This document shows, in pieces, positions 1 through 8,403 of a stretch of 64,000 bases of DNA. The notes below the pieces were generated by a model. That model saw only the letters and a list, made by a program, of their open reading frames with translations, searched no databases and was not told the DNA's origin. Every line of letters begins with the position of its first letter. Position 1 is the stretch's first letter. Position numbers and translations under genes: made by a program. The stretch comes from Kalmanozyma brasiliensis GHG001 (taxonomy: Eukaryota > Basidiomycota > Ustilaginomycetes > Ustilaginales), in NCBI RefSeq assembly GCF_000497045.1, contig NW_015961964.1:124001-188000 (forward strand), given 5' to 3'.

Positions 1-350
1 TCCTTCACAATTCCGGATCCCCCATCTCCAACGCCTGGCGATACCGCGCCGCTCTGGAAGCACAGCTACCCCTCGTGTTCGCACACCTCGGCCAGGTCGC
101 AGCGAGCTTTGCGGGGAGGATGAAAAGGGAGGAGTTCAGGGGGAAGGTGATTGGCGTGTTGGAGGTGTGGGAGGGCTGGATTGTTGTGGGACCGCATGTG
201 TTGGAGAGGTTGAGGCGGTTGTTCGATCGTCCGCCGATGGTCAAGAGCGCGGTGGAGGAAGAGGATCTGGATGGGGAAGCGCTCGACCCTGCACAGCCTG
301 CACAGTCGAACAGCATCGAAGAAGAGGATCTGGACGGAGAAGCACTCTGA
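1..350 (+). CDS. U2SURP/SR140-like U2 snRNP-associated protein, C-terminal part
   Basis: Only the last 115 or so codons are present; the gene enters from the left edge in frame 3 and stops at TGA 348-350. The start of the visible part (ILHNSGSPISNAWRYR-like, then LPLVFAHLG) matches the second half of the CID-type domain that follows the SURP motif in SR140/U2SURP, a U2 snRNP-associated pre-mRNA splicing factor of the nucleus. It is followed by two copies of an acidic EEEDLDGEAL motif (second copy at the C-terminus). Repeated 'DLDG' motifs near the C-terminus are typical of SR140 proteins. The RRM and SURP domains should lie upstream of the window. Its stop is only 43 nt from the stop of the convergent ALDH7 gene, so the 3' UTRs must overlap. 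Confidence 0.72.
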   Translation, partial: LHNSGSPISNAWRYRAALEAQLPLVFAHLGQVAASFAGRMKREEFRGKVIGVLEVWEGWIVVGPHVLERLRRLFDRPPMVKSAVEEEDLDGEALDPAQPAQSNSIEEEDLDGEAL

Positions 351-393
351 TCACTCGCACACACATCTATCTCGAAAACCAATCGAACTGACA

Positions 394-2043
394 TTAAGCA
401 TCAAACGTTACACCCTGAGCAAGCGCCACCTTCCCACTGTAGTTGACCGTACTCGTCGCCCACCTGCAGTACTGCTTCCACGCATCACCACCGCACTCCC
501 TACCCCAACCGGTCGCCTTATTGCCCCCAAACCCGGCACCCACCTCGGCACCACTCGTGCTGACATTGACATTGACAATGCCGCAGTCGCTACCGAGCGC
601 GCCCTGCCAGGCGCCAATGTTGGTCAGGGCCGAGGTGAACAGGCTGGAGCTCAAACCTTGACGAACGGAATTGTTGAGCGCGATGGCCTCGTCGAGCGTG
701 TCAAAGACGGCAATGTTGAGGATGGGAGCAAAGACCTCTTCGTCGAAAACGGCCGAGGTGGAGGAGGAAGGCATGGTGATGGCGGGCAACACGTAGTTGC
801 CCTTCCCCTCAAGGTGCGTAGGCAGCCCAGTAGCAGATGGCGATTCGGGTCCGAAAAGAACCTTGCCACCGCTCGAACGGATGCTGTCCAGCGTCTCCCA
901 GTACTTCTCCACTGCAGCCTTGGAATGCAGCGGACCACATAGAATACCACTCTGCGTAGGATCCCCAATCAGACCCTTGGTCTGCAGACTCTGATAGAAC
1001 TTGACCAGTCTTTCGCAGAACCGATCCGCAATGCCGCGCTGCAACAACAGCCTCCTCGTCGTCGTACACCTCTGACCAGCCGTACCCACCGCAGCAAACG
1101 CCACACCAGTAACGGCCAGCTCGAGATCCGCATCGTCCAGCACGATCGCTGCGTTGTTCCCTCCCAACTCCAGCAGAATCTTGCCCAACCTCCCCGCCAC
1201 GTCCTGGGCAACGATCTTGCCGATCTTCTCGGAACCCGTAAAGCTGGTCAACTGCACCCTGTCATCGCGGGTGAGACTCTGACCCGTCTCGACATCTCCG
1301 CAGACCAGTCCGACCAGTGCACCCGGCAACCCATGCTTCTGGAGCACCTTGACGATCAACTTTGTCGTGGCGATCGCGGTCAGCGGCGTAGTCGGGGAGG
1401 GCTTCCACACCGTCGCATTACCGGCGATGAAGCTGAGACAGAAGTTCCAGCCATGCACGGCAACGGGGAAGTTGAACGCGGTAATGACACCCACCAGACC
1501 GAGGGGATTGGGGATCTCATAGATCACATGGCCCGGTCGCTCGGAAGGGAGGACGTTACCTACGATGCTGCGCGACAGACCCACCGCCATATCTGCCACA
1601 TCGATCACTTCCTGCACCTCACCCCGACCTTCGGAGAGAACCTTGCCCATTTCGAACGAGATGAGCGCCCCGAGGGCGTCCTTGTGCGCGATGTAGGCCG
1701 AGCAGATGTCCTTCATGATCGCACCGCGATTTGGCGCAGGGAGGGCGGCAAAGGTGCGCTGGGCGGTGCGGGCGGCAGCGAGGACCGAGGAGACTTGGGC
1801 AGGTGTGGCCGAGGTGACCGTAGCAAGCGTGGCACCGGTGGCGGGGTTGGTCGAGGTGAGCGTGGAGGAGGTGGACTGGCCGTGCGACCAGGAGGTGCCG
1901 TCGAACACGCCTTCGATGCGCGAGCCGGGAGCGGGCAGGTCGAGCGCCGCGAAGACGGACTCGATGTTAAGAGGCGAGTTGGCCATCTTGGACGTGGAGG
2001 TAGGGGCAGCGGGCGCTGCGGGGGTGACGATTGGCTCAGGCAT
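394..2043 (-). CDS. ALDH7-family (antiquitin-like) aldehyde dehydrogenase, probable alpha-aminoadipate semialdehyde dehydrogenase
   Basis: 549 aa, a normal length for ALDH7 with a short Ala/Pro/Ser-rich N-terminal extension; ATG at 2041-2043, with a second in-frame ATG at codon 20 as an alternative start. The NAD-dependent dehydrogenase fold is complete: FNFPVAVHGWN near residue 190, the LELGGNNAAI motif with catalytic Glu292, and GTAGQRCTTTRR with the nucleophile Cys326. GQRCTTTRR and NNAAIV favour ALDH7 over other ALDH classes. Family members oxidise alpha-aminoadipic semialdehyde to alpha-aminoadipate in lysine breakdown and can also act on betaine or lipid aldehydes. No mitochondrial or peroxisomal signal is obvious, so a cytosolic location is inferred. 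The gene is divergent from the HglS/DUF1338 gene, which acts two steps later in the same pathway. Confidence 0.92.
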   Translation of the reverse strand: MPEPIVTPAAPAAPTSTSKMANSPLNIESVFAALDLPAPGSRIEGVFDGTSWSHGQSTSSTLTSTNPATGATLATVTSATPAQVSSVLAAARTAQRTFAALPAPNRGAIMKDICSAYIAHKDALGALISFEMGKVLSEGRGEVQEVIDVADMAVGLSRSIVGNVLPSERPGHVIYEIPNPLGLVGVITAFNFPVAVHGWNFCLSFIAGNATVWKPSPTTPLTAIATTKLIVKVLQKHGLPGALVGLVCGDVETGQSLTRDDRVQLTSFTGSEKIGKIVAQDVAGRLGKILLELGGNNAAIVLDDADLELAVTGVAFAAVGTAGQRCTTTRRLLLQRGIADRFCERLVKFYQSLQTKGLIGDPTQSGILCGPLHSKAAVEKYWETLDSIRSSGGKVLFGPESPSATGLPTHLEGKGNYVLPAITMPSSSTSAVFDEEVFAPILNIAVFDTLDEAIALNNSVRQGLSSSLFTSALTNIGAWQGALGSDCGIVNVNVSTSGAEVGAGFGGNKATGWGRECGGDAWKQYCRWATSTVNYSGKVALAQGVTFDA

Positions 2044-3319
2044 GATTGCGATGGTGAGAGCGATGTTGGTGTTGTAGCGGGTTTGCTATGAGGGAAGAGG
2101 CGGACGCGAGCTTTGATGCTCGCACCGCATCTTATATCTTACGAAGCAGACCTGGTAGCAGCCGTGCTGTGTGACCGTCGGACGACCATAATCTCAGCGT
2201 CGATCCAGCCGTCAAGACCGTTGAGACGGTCCGTGGACCCAGCACGGCGGGACCTCGACCTAAGCGGCGCACCTTCAAAGGCAAAGGAGAGCGAAATGGC
2301 AGAAATGGACAGGTCGGCAGCACGAGCTCCGCTCCCAAGGCTCTGCGCTTTCTTCGCTTCCAGCCGGTCTGATAGCCAGTCTCGCCTCCATCACATGGCC
2401 TATAGTCAGCGAGCGTTCGCACAACTGCACCAACCCTCATCTGCACGATGTGTCGACACAATGCGAGGCAGGCAGGAGCAGATGGCCAGCGCAGCAAGCC
2501 ATCGCGGCGAAACACCGATTCGTACGCGCTCGGCGAATTGCCGAAATGTGGCTTCTGGCTGAGGGGCCGAGGAGACGCGCGCTCTTTCGCCGTTGTCCCA
2601 ATTCGGCATTTTGCCGGTCGAGCCTCGCCCAAGCCTCATTGTCTCCAAAGCTTGTCATCGAGCATCACTGAACTTGGCGCAGACATAGGAGACACTTAGA
2701 CTTGGTGCGGTCATGTGTCATGGTCGGCTGCGAGCATCGAGAGAGTGGGTCGATGGCGCAGGAAGAGTTGAGTTGTTTTTGGCCGAGGCCTTACGACTGT
2801 CGAACAGTGCGCAGCGCCGTTGCAGCCGAACGCTTGCCGGTTGATACGCACCCTCATTTTGCGCAGCAAACCGACTGATAAGCCTTGACCTCCCATTCGG
2901 GCCTGCGCTGCCGACCAAGTTGCCGTTGCGCACAGATGACAAGTTCAGGAGATATATCAAGCACGCTTGGATGCAGCCTCGTCTCCTGTCTCACAGGCAA
3001 CCCCAGCGAGTCATTCGAGAAACGCTCGCCTGTTATGTACGCCGCCGACACTGCCAACTACACATTCGTCTCTTCGTCCATCACATCGAGTCCTCGTGCA
3101 GAACACCATCGAAGCTTATCGCAACACGCCAAGAGGGAATCAAGAGACGTGTCGACGAGATCAAACGAGAGGTGTGACGTGCATCACTCGGTAGCTCAGC
3201 TTTATTTGCGTACACTTCCTTCGCTCGACGCTCTCCCTCGTCGAGGCTACAGCGATACCATCGTCGGGGAAAAGATAAAGCGTCGACGTCCAAGAAGAGC
3301 AACTTCAACCGCAGCAACC
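2044..3319. promoter_or_regulatory. Bidirectional intergenic region between ALDH7 and the 2-oxoadipate dioxygenase gene
   Basis: About 1.28 kb separate the two divergent start codons. The reading frame of the rightward gene stays open upstream to about 2885, but the codon content there (many Cys, His and Arg residues, no family similarity) looks like leader rather than protein. No tRNA and no convincing TATA box was found. A shared promoter for the two lysine-catabolic genes is an inference from orientation. Confidence 0.4.
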
Positions 3320-4975
3320 ATGGGTCTCGAGCATAACAGCGAGCTGTCGGCGGGTCTGCCAACCATGGCGCCGTCATTCGGCAAATCTCCTCCCTCCACC
3401 CTCCCTTCCTCCTCCTTCCTCCAATCCCAATCCGACGACCTTCCAGCGCTGAGCAGTGCCGAATCGAGCTCATCGCCCTCGTCGTCCTCCTCCTGTACCA
3501 CCTCTCCTTCGCTGACGAGCACGCAACTGCGCACGCTCCTCGCATCCTCCATGTCGTCCATGTATCGCACCGAGGTCCCCCTCTACGGCGACCTCCTCTC
3601 GATCATCTCCACCGTCAACTCCTCCATCATCTCCCGCGACCCGACTCTGATCAGTGACGACGAGATCTCGCGTCTCTCTGTCGAGCGTCATGGCGCAATT
3701 CGCGTCGGAACCGCCTCGGAGCTCACACTCCTGTCTCGAATCTTTCGCATCTTTGGCATGCACCCCGTGGGATACTACGATCTGTGGAAGGATGCGCGGC
3801 TGCCCATTCACGCAACCGCTTTTCGACCCGTCACCGCGCAAGGTTTGCTCAAAAACCCCTTCCGCGTCTTCTGCAGTCTGTTGCGGATGCATCTCATTGC
3901 CAACCCTTCCACGAGGCGGTTGGCGGAGGAGCTCCTGGGGAAGCGAAAGATCGTTTCCACCCGATGTATCGAGCTGCTCCACAAGGCCGAAGAGTCGACC
4001 GTTGGATCGGAGGGAGAGGTGAACGGGTTGACACGGGACGAAGCGGTGGAGTTCGTCGAGTGCGTAGTCCCCATCTTTGCCTGGCACCCCACATCCCCTG
4101 CTACAGTCGACGAATATGATCGACTCGCAAAGACCCATCCGTTGGTGGCGGATATCGTCAGCTTCCGCGGCCCGCACATTAATCATCTCACCCCGAGGAC
4201 GCTTGATATCGACGCGGTGCAACGGGCCATGGTGGAGCAGGGGATGGATGCGAAGGACGTGGTAGAGGGCCCTCCGAAAAGGGACTGGGCAGTGCTGCTC
4301 AGACAGACGAGCTTTCATGCGTTGTCCGAGGCGGTGGTGTTTGATGGTGAGGTGGAGGGGAAACACAAGGCGAGGTTCGGGGAGATCGAGGCGAGAGGCA
4401 TGGCGCTGACGAGGAAGGGGGCGAGACTGTACGACGAGCTGATGGTGAAGGTGGGCGAGGTGAAGAGGGAGATGGAGACGAGCGGGGAAAGGGTGGACAA
4501 GGAGCAGTGTGGGGGGATCCTGGAGAAGGTCTTCAGGGATGGGTTCCCGGATACGAGGGATGCGTTGCTGAGGCAGGGGCTCGGATGGTGGGCCTTCGAG
4601 GTGCGCGATGCTCGCAAGGCAAAGGCCATGTGGCAAGACAGGAAGGAGAACGTATGTGGGTGGTTAGCCGATCTGGTCGATGCAGGAGCGTTAGATGCCG
4701 AGCCAATCACATACGAGGACTTCCTCCCCGCTTCCGCGGCTGGTATCTTCCAGAGCAACCTCCCTCAAGCCACCCAGTCTCAAGCAGGCGAGGCGATGGC
4801 AGAGGTCGACGAAGCAGAGGCGAGGAAGCGGCTGGAGCTCGCGGTGGGCGGCATCATTCTGGACTACTCCACGCTCTACAGCGAGCAACAGAGGCAGAGT
4901 CTGGTCGAGGTGGGCGAGGTGCTCAGGGTCGACGTGGACGAGATCGTCGAGGCGATAGAGCGACAGTGCGCTTGA
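3320..4975 (+). CDS. DUF1338/HglS-type 2-oxoadipate dioxygenase/decarboxylase
   Basis: 551 aa from ATG 3320, chosen because its context (CAACCATGG) is ideal and similarity begins after it; the frame is open 145 codons further up but without family features. Residues 15-65 are a Ser/Pro-rich linker. The core carries ERHGAIRVGT (His124, Arg128), FGMHPVGYYDLW and PIHATAFRPV (about 146-170), SFRGPHINHLTPR (His289) and ARFGEIEARG (Glu355/Glu357). These correspond to the metal-binding His-His-Glu set and the substrate arginine of bacterial HglS (YdcJ), an Fe(II) enzyme of the VOC superfamily. HglS converts 2-oxoadipate to D-2-hydroxyglutarate with loss of CO2. The C-terminal extension of about 100 residues is not recognised. 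The divergent partner is an ALDH7 enzyme that makes alpha-aminoadipate, the transamination precursor of 2-oxoadipate. Confidence 0.85.
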   Translation: MGLEHNSELSAGLPTMAPSFGKSPPSTLPSSSFLQSQSDDLPALSSAESSSSPSSSSSCTTSPSLTSTQLRTLLASSMSSMYRTEVPLYGDLLSIISTVNSSIISRDPTLISDDEISRLSVERHGAIRVGTASELTLLSRIFRIFGMHPVGYYDLWKDARLPIHATAFRPVTAQGLLKNPFRVFCSLLRMHLIANPSTRRLAEELLGKRKIVSTRCIELLHKAEESTVGSEGEVNGLTRDEAVEFVECVVPIFAWHPTSPATVDEYDRLAKTHPLVADIVSFRGPHINHLTPRTLDIDAVQRAMVEQGMDAKDVVEGPPKRDWAVLLRQTSFHALSEAVVFDGEVEGKHKARFGEIEARGMALTRKGARLYDELMVKVGEVKREMETSGERVDKEQCGGILEKVFRDGFPDTRDALLRQGLGWWAFEVRDARKAKAMWQDRKENVCGWLADLVDAGALDAEPITYEDFLPASAAGIFQSNLPQATQSQAGEAMAEVDEAEARKRLELAVGGIILDYSTLYSEQQRQSLVEVGEVLRVDVDEIVEAIERQCA

Positions 4976-5233
4976 GGCTCTGATGTCGAGTCTCGCCACG
5001 TGTGATCAATGGACATTCAGGCACATCAGACATTCGAGTGTGAGAGAAGAGACCAATAGGAGTGAGAGAAGACTCTCCATGAATGAGCATCGGAGAATCG
5101 AGGAGATAAGATGTGCAGCACAGCTGGCGGCCGAGTTCGCTATCACTGTCTCACACTGCGCCGGCGAGAATGATTGTTGAGAAGAGCAAAACCACAACAC
5201 CAGCTGCTACGATGTGAATGAGCTGTCAGACGC

Positions 5234-5273
5234 GGGGGGGGGGGGGNNNNNNNNNNNNNNNNNNNNNNNNNNN
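5234..5273. other. Homopolymer G run followed by 27-N assembly gap
   Basis: Thirteen consecutive G residues (5234-5246) run directly into 27 undetermined bases (5247-5273). The real length and content of the gap are unknown. The G tract is probably the reason the assembly broke. Confidence 0.97.
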
Positions 5274-5973
5274 ATCTGCGCCTCGGTCACATCGGCCCAC
5301 TCGAACTCGGCCGCAAACTTGACCCTTCGACAGGCAAGCTCGAGCCAATCTTGGCTTGATGACTGCGTGAAAGATCTCAACCAGCATGCATCACCATGTA
5401 CGATGGCGGAGATCATGTGGGTAAGGAAGCTCAGCCTATCAGCATCATCATCCCGCTCGCGCATCCACCCGGAAACTCGGCCGTCATTTGACAGCTGGAG
5501 CGGTCCAATCAAAAATTCGCCTTTCCGCTCGCTTTGACCTGTCACGGCCAAGTTCCCGCGAATTTCATTTCATTTTGTGCCGTTTGGCTGGGTCAGAGAT
5601 AAGCGCTTCTTGGCAGTCGAATTCTCAACCTGTCAGAGAGCTGTGATAGGCAGTAGTGGCATCGTCGGGTTATCTCTCTCTCTCTCCCCTCCCCGCCTTT
5701 TGTTCGTCGCTTCGAAGTGCTGGCTCGATGGTAGTGTGCTCGCTCGAGTTGCCGCTCTTTCCGAGCTGACCGCCGTGTGATACGAGCTTGGTACCGCACC
5801 ACATTCATCGCCCGCTATCTCGCAACCTGACCCGCCACTGCTTGCCTCTGCAGCAAGGATCGGAAGGCACTCGGGTAGCTCGATTGCCACGCGGTCGTCT
5901 CTCCTTGCATCAAGCTATCTGCATCACACGGGGGCTGCGTCGAACACGCATGATACGCCTCGACCATCTTTCC

Positions 5974-5980
5974 ATATAAT
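5974..5980 (+). promoter_or_regulatory. TATA-like element of the NCS1 permease gene
   Basis: ATATAAT lies 79 nt upstream of the ATG at 6059 and is followed by a CT-rich stretch up to the start codon. Spacing and context fit a core promoter. Confidence 0.5.
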
Positions 5981-6058
5981 CCGGCGCTTCCAGTCCTCCC
6001 AATCATCTCGCTTCCATCATCTCACCTTCTCTACCTTCCTCCCCTCCGCCCCCACACT

Positions 6059-7804
6059 ATGACTCTCATCAAGCGCGCTATCAACGCCGCCGCCATCAAG
6101 GGCTCCGAGCGCCGCCCTGGCGAGTCGCGCGGCAATGCCATGCTCCGCAACGCCGACCTTCTCCCCGTGTCTCCCGAGCGTCGCACTTGGGGCTGGGTCA
6201 ACTTTGCCTCCTTCTGGATCTCGGACGGTCTCAACCTTAACACCTTCATGATCGCGTCCACCGCCGTGTCTGCTGGTCTTACTTGGTCTCAGGCCTGGGC
6301 CGCCATCATTGTCGGCTACTTTGCGGTGGCGTTTTTGGTGGTTATGACTGCCAGAATCGGTGCTGTTTATCACGTCTCGTTCCCGATCCTTGCGAGGAGC
6401 ACATTCGGTGTCTGGGGTGCCATCTGGCCCATCCTCAACCGAAGCGCCATGGCTTGTGTCTGGTACGGTGTGCAGGCGTACATCGGTGGCCAATGCACGA
6501 CGCTGGTGCTGGAAAGCATGTTCCCTAGCTACCGAAGGATGCCCAACCACCTGCCTGCAAGCTCTGGCATCACCACCATGGACTTTGTCAGCTTCTTCCT
6601 CTTCTCGCTCATCTCCCTGCCCTTCGTCATTCTCCACCCGAGCAAGGTCCGCTACTTCTTCAACTTCAAGGCCGTCGTCGTGCCCATTGCCGCCATCGCC
6701 TTCTTCGCCTGGTCCATCGTCGATGCTAAGGGTCTCGGTCCCATTGTCCACCAGCCCGCCAAGCTCTCCGGCAGCAAGATGGGATGGCAGTTCATGGCCT
6801 CTCTCATGTCGTGTATCTCCAACATGGCTACGCTCGTGCTCAACATCCCCGATCTTTCGAGGATGGCTAAGAACAAGCAGTCGGTCAAGTGGTCGCAGCT
6901 GCTGGCTGTGCCCCTCACCTTCTCGCTGACGAGCTTCCTGGGCATCATCATTGCCAGTTCGAGCCAGGTGATCTACGGCGAGCTGATCTGGAACCCCGTC
7001 GACCTGCTCGGCCAGCGACTCAAGGTGGACCCTTACAACTCGGGCGCGCGCGCTGGTGTGTTTTTCATCGCGTTCGCCTTCATCATCGGCCAGATTGGTG
7101 TCAATGTCGCCGCCAACTCGCTCTCTGCTGGTCACGATCTTGCTGCGGCTTGCCCTCGCTACATCAACATCCGTCGAGGCTCGTTGGTCGCTGCGGCAGT
7201 AGGATTTGCCATGTGCCCATGGAACCTGCTCAAGGACAGCAACAACTTTGCCACCTACCTGTCGGCCTACTCGCTCTTCCTCTCGAGCATCAGCGGCACC
7301 ATGATGGCCGACTACTACATTGTCAAGCGCGGACTGCTCGATATGCCTTCGCTGTTCAGCGCTGCATCGACCTCCTCGCAGCAGCCGAGCATGTACCACT
7401 ACTGGAACGGGATCAACTTCCGAGCGTTCGCGGCCTACATTGCTGGTATCGCCATGACAGTCGCTGGCTTCGCGGGAGTGCTCGGGGTCGAGGTCTCCGT
7501 TGCCGCACAGAGGATGTACATCCTCGCCTACCCCATTGGCTTCTTGGTCTCCGGCATGGTATATGTGGCGCTCTGCGAGGTGTTCCCCGTCCCCGGCGGC
7601 GTCTCGGTGCGCGAACACAGACGGTTCCTGGAACCCGAGTCGTGGGAGGCCGACATGTGGGAGGGCATGGACCAGGGTCACCTCCAAGGTGGCGCCGACG
7701 AATCGGTCCACTCGACCAGCGATATCGAGAAGAGCTCGTTCAAGGGCGAGGGCGCTCAGCCGGAGCAGCAGGTGAGCAACTCGGAGTACTACCTCCAGAA
7801 GTGA
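6059..7804 (+). CDS. NCS1-family nucleobase/nucleoside/allantoin permease (Fur type)
   Basis: 581 aa, one exon, ATG at 6059 after a pyrimidine-rich leader. The protein has the Fur-type NCS1 layout of about 12 hydrophobic segments. Its N-terminus has the family signature RNADLLPVSPERRTWGW, then FWISDGLNLNTFMIASTAVS and GLTWSQAW, which belong to the substrate and cation site of TM1. Other family marks are the central NIPDLSRMAKNKQSVKW loop after TM6 and GTMMADYYIVKRG near TM10. Fungal relatives (Fur4, Fui1, Dal4, FurD) import uracil, uridine or allantoin with protons across the plasma membrane. Which of these is the substrate cannot be read from the sequence. The C-terminal tail (about residues 520-581) is acidic and Ser-rich with Lys, as in permeases regulated by ubiquitin-driven endocytosis. 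Confidence 0.9.
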   Translation: MTLIKRAINAAAIKGSERRPGESRGNAMLRNADLLPVSPERRTWGWVNFASFWISDGLNLNTFMIASTAVSAGLTWSQAWAAIIVGYFAVAFLVVMTARIGAVYHVSFPILARSTFGVWGAIWPILNRSAMACVWYGVQAYIGGQCTTLVLESMFPSYRRMPNHLPASSGITTMDFVSFFLFSLISLPFVILHPSKVRYFFNFKAVVVPIAAIAFFAWSIVDAKGLGPIVHQPAKLSGSKMGWQFMASLMSCISNMATLVLNIPDLSRMAKNKQSVKWSQLLAVPLTFSLTSFLGIIIASSSQVIYGELIWNPVDLLGQRLKVDPYNSGARAGVFFIAFAFIIGQIGVNVAANSLSAGHDLAAACPRYINIRRGSLVAAAVGFAMCPWNLLKDSNNFATYLSAYSLFLSSISGTMMADYYIVKRGLLDMPSLFSAASTSSQQPSMYHYWNGINFRAFAAYIAGIAMTVAGFAGVLGVEVSVAAQRMYILAYPIGFLVSGMVYVALCEVFPVPGGVSVREHRRFLEPESWEADMWEGMDQGHLQGGADESVHSTSDIEKSSFKGEGAQPEQQVSNSEYYLQK

Positions 7805-8403
7805 TCGTCCGCTCTTCCACCTCGTTAGACTCTTTCCATATACCTCCTTTGCTTCACTTCTATTGTACTTGTATCATAACACTTCTCACGCAACGCAACG
7901 GTAGCCATGTTCATTCCAACATCAACTTTGTGATTGCGCGCTGAGATGCAGCGGCAGCGCTGATGAGATCGACCGAGGTGCCTGGGGAGGAGGAAGACAT
8001 GATAAGGAAGGGCGACCCGATCTGCGTCACCCGATTCGCTCGTTCGCGAAGAATTGAATTCGTGGCTGTGAAAAATGGGAAATCATTCGATTTTTTGGCG
8101 GCTCGGGACAGGCACATCAACGCACCGAGCGTGATTGGCTGATCTTGAGCCAAAAATAAAAACAAAAACCTGAATTTCTTCTGAATTCGAGCACCACAAC
8201 ACAACACGCAACTCGACGATCCCACTCACAAAAATCAACTGATTTCCAGAGCGTGTCGAGCGTGTCGAGAAAGGTGTGCGTTTCTTCTTGAGTCGTGCAT
8301 GGCGTGTTGCGAGCGTGTGTGTATCTCTATCGATGAGCTCCATCCCTTTCCTCATCACCACCACCTCCTCCTTCAAGCGCTAGATCGGACGGCACCATCC
8401 AAC
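7805..8403. promoter_or_regulatory. 3' flank of the permease and promoter/leader of CYP51
   Basis: About 600 bp between two rightward genes. It includes an A-rich stretch (about 8150-8175) and the block GCGTCACCCGATTC (8023-8036), which loosely resembles a sterol-regulatory (SREBP/Sre1) site. That resemblance is weak and untested. The frame of CYP51 is open back to an ATG at 8299, but the residues there look like leader. Confidence 0.35.

Larger units (their letters stand above)
4976..6058. other. Intergenic region with assembly gap and NCS1 permease promoter
   Basis: About 1.08 kb holding the 3' flank of the HglS gene, a sequencing gap, a short CT repeat (about 5671-5690) and the leader of the permease gene. 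The last 70 nt before ATG 6059 are strongly pyrimidine-rich, typical of fungal transcription starts. No protein or RNA gene is supported. Confidence 0.5.

Noticed and set aside
3470..4636. 388-codon minus-strand frame
   Set aside because: Antisense to the HglS-like gene; His/Leu/Arg-rich shadow.
6017..7711. 564-codon minus-strand frame
   Set aside because: Antisense shadow of the NCS1 permease; composition is His/Asp/Arg/Glu-rich and featureless.
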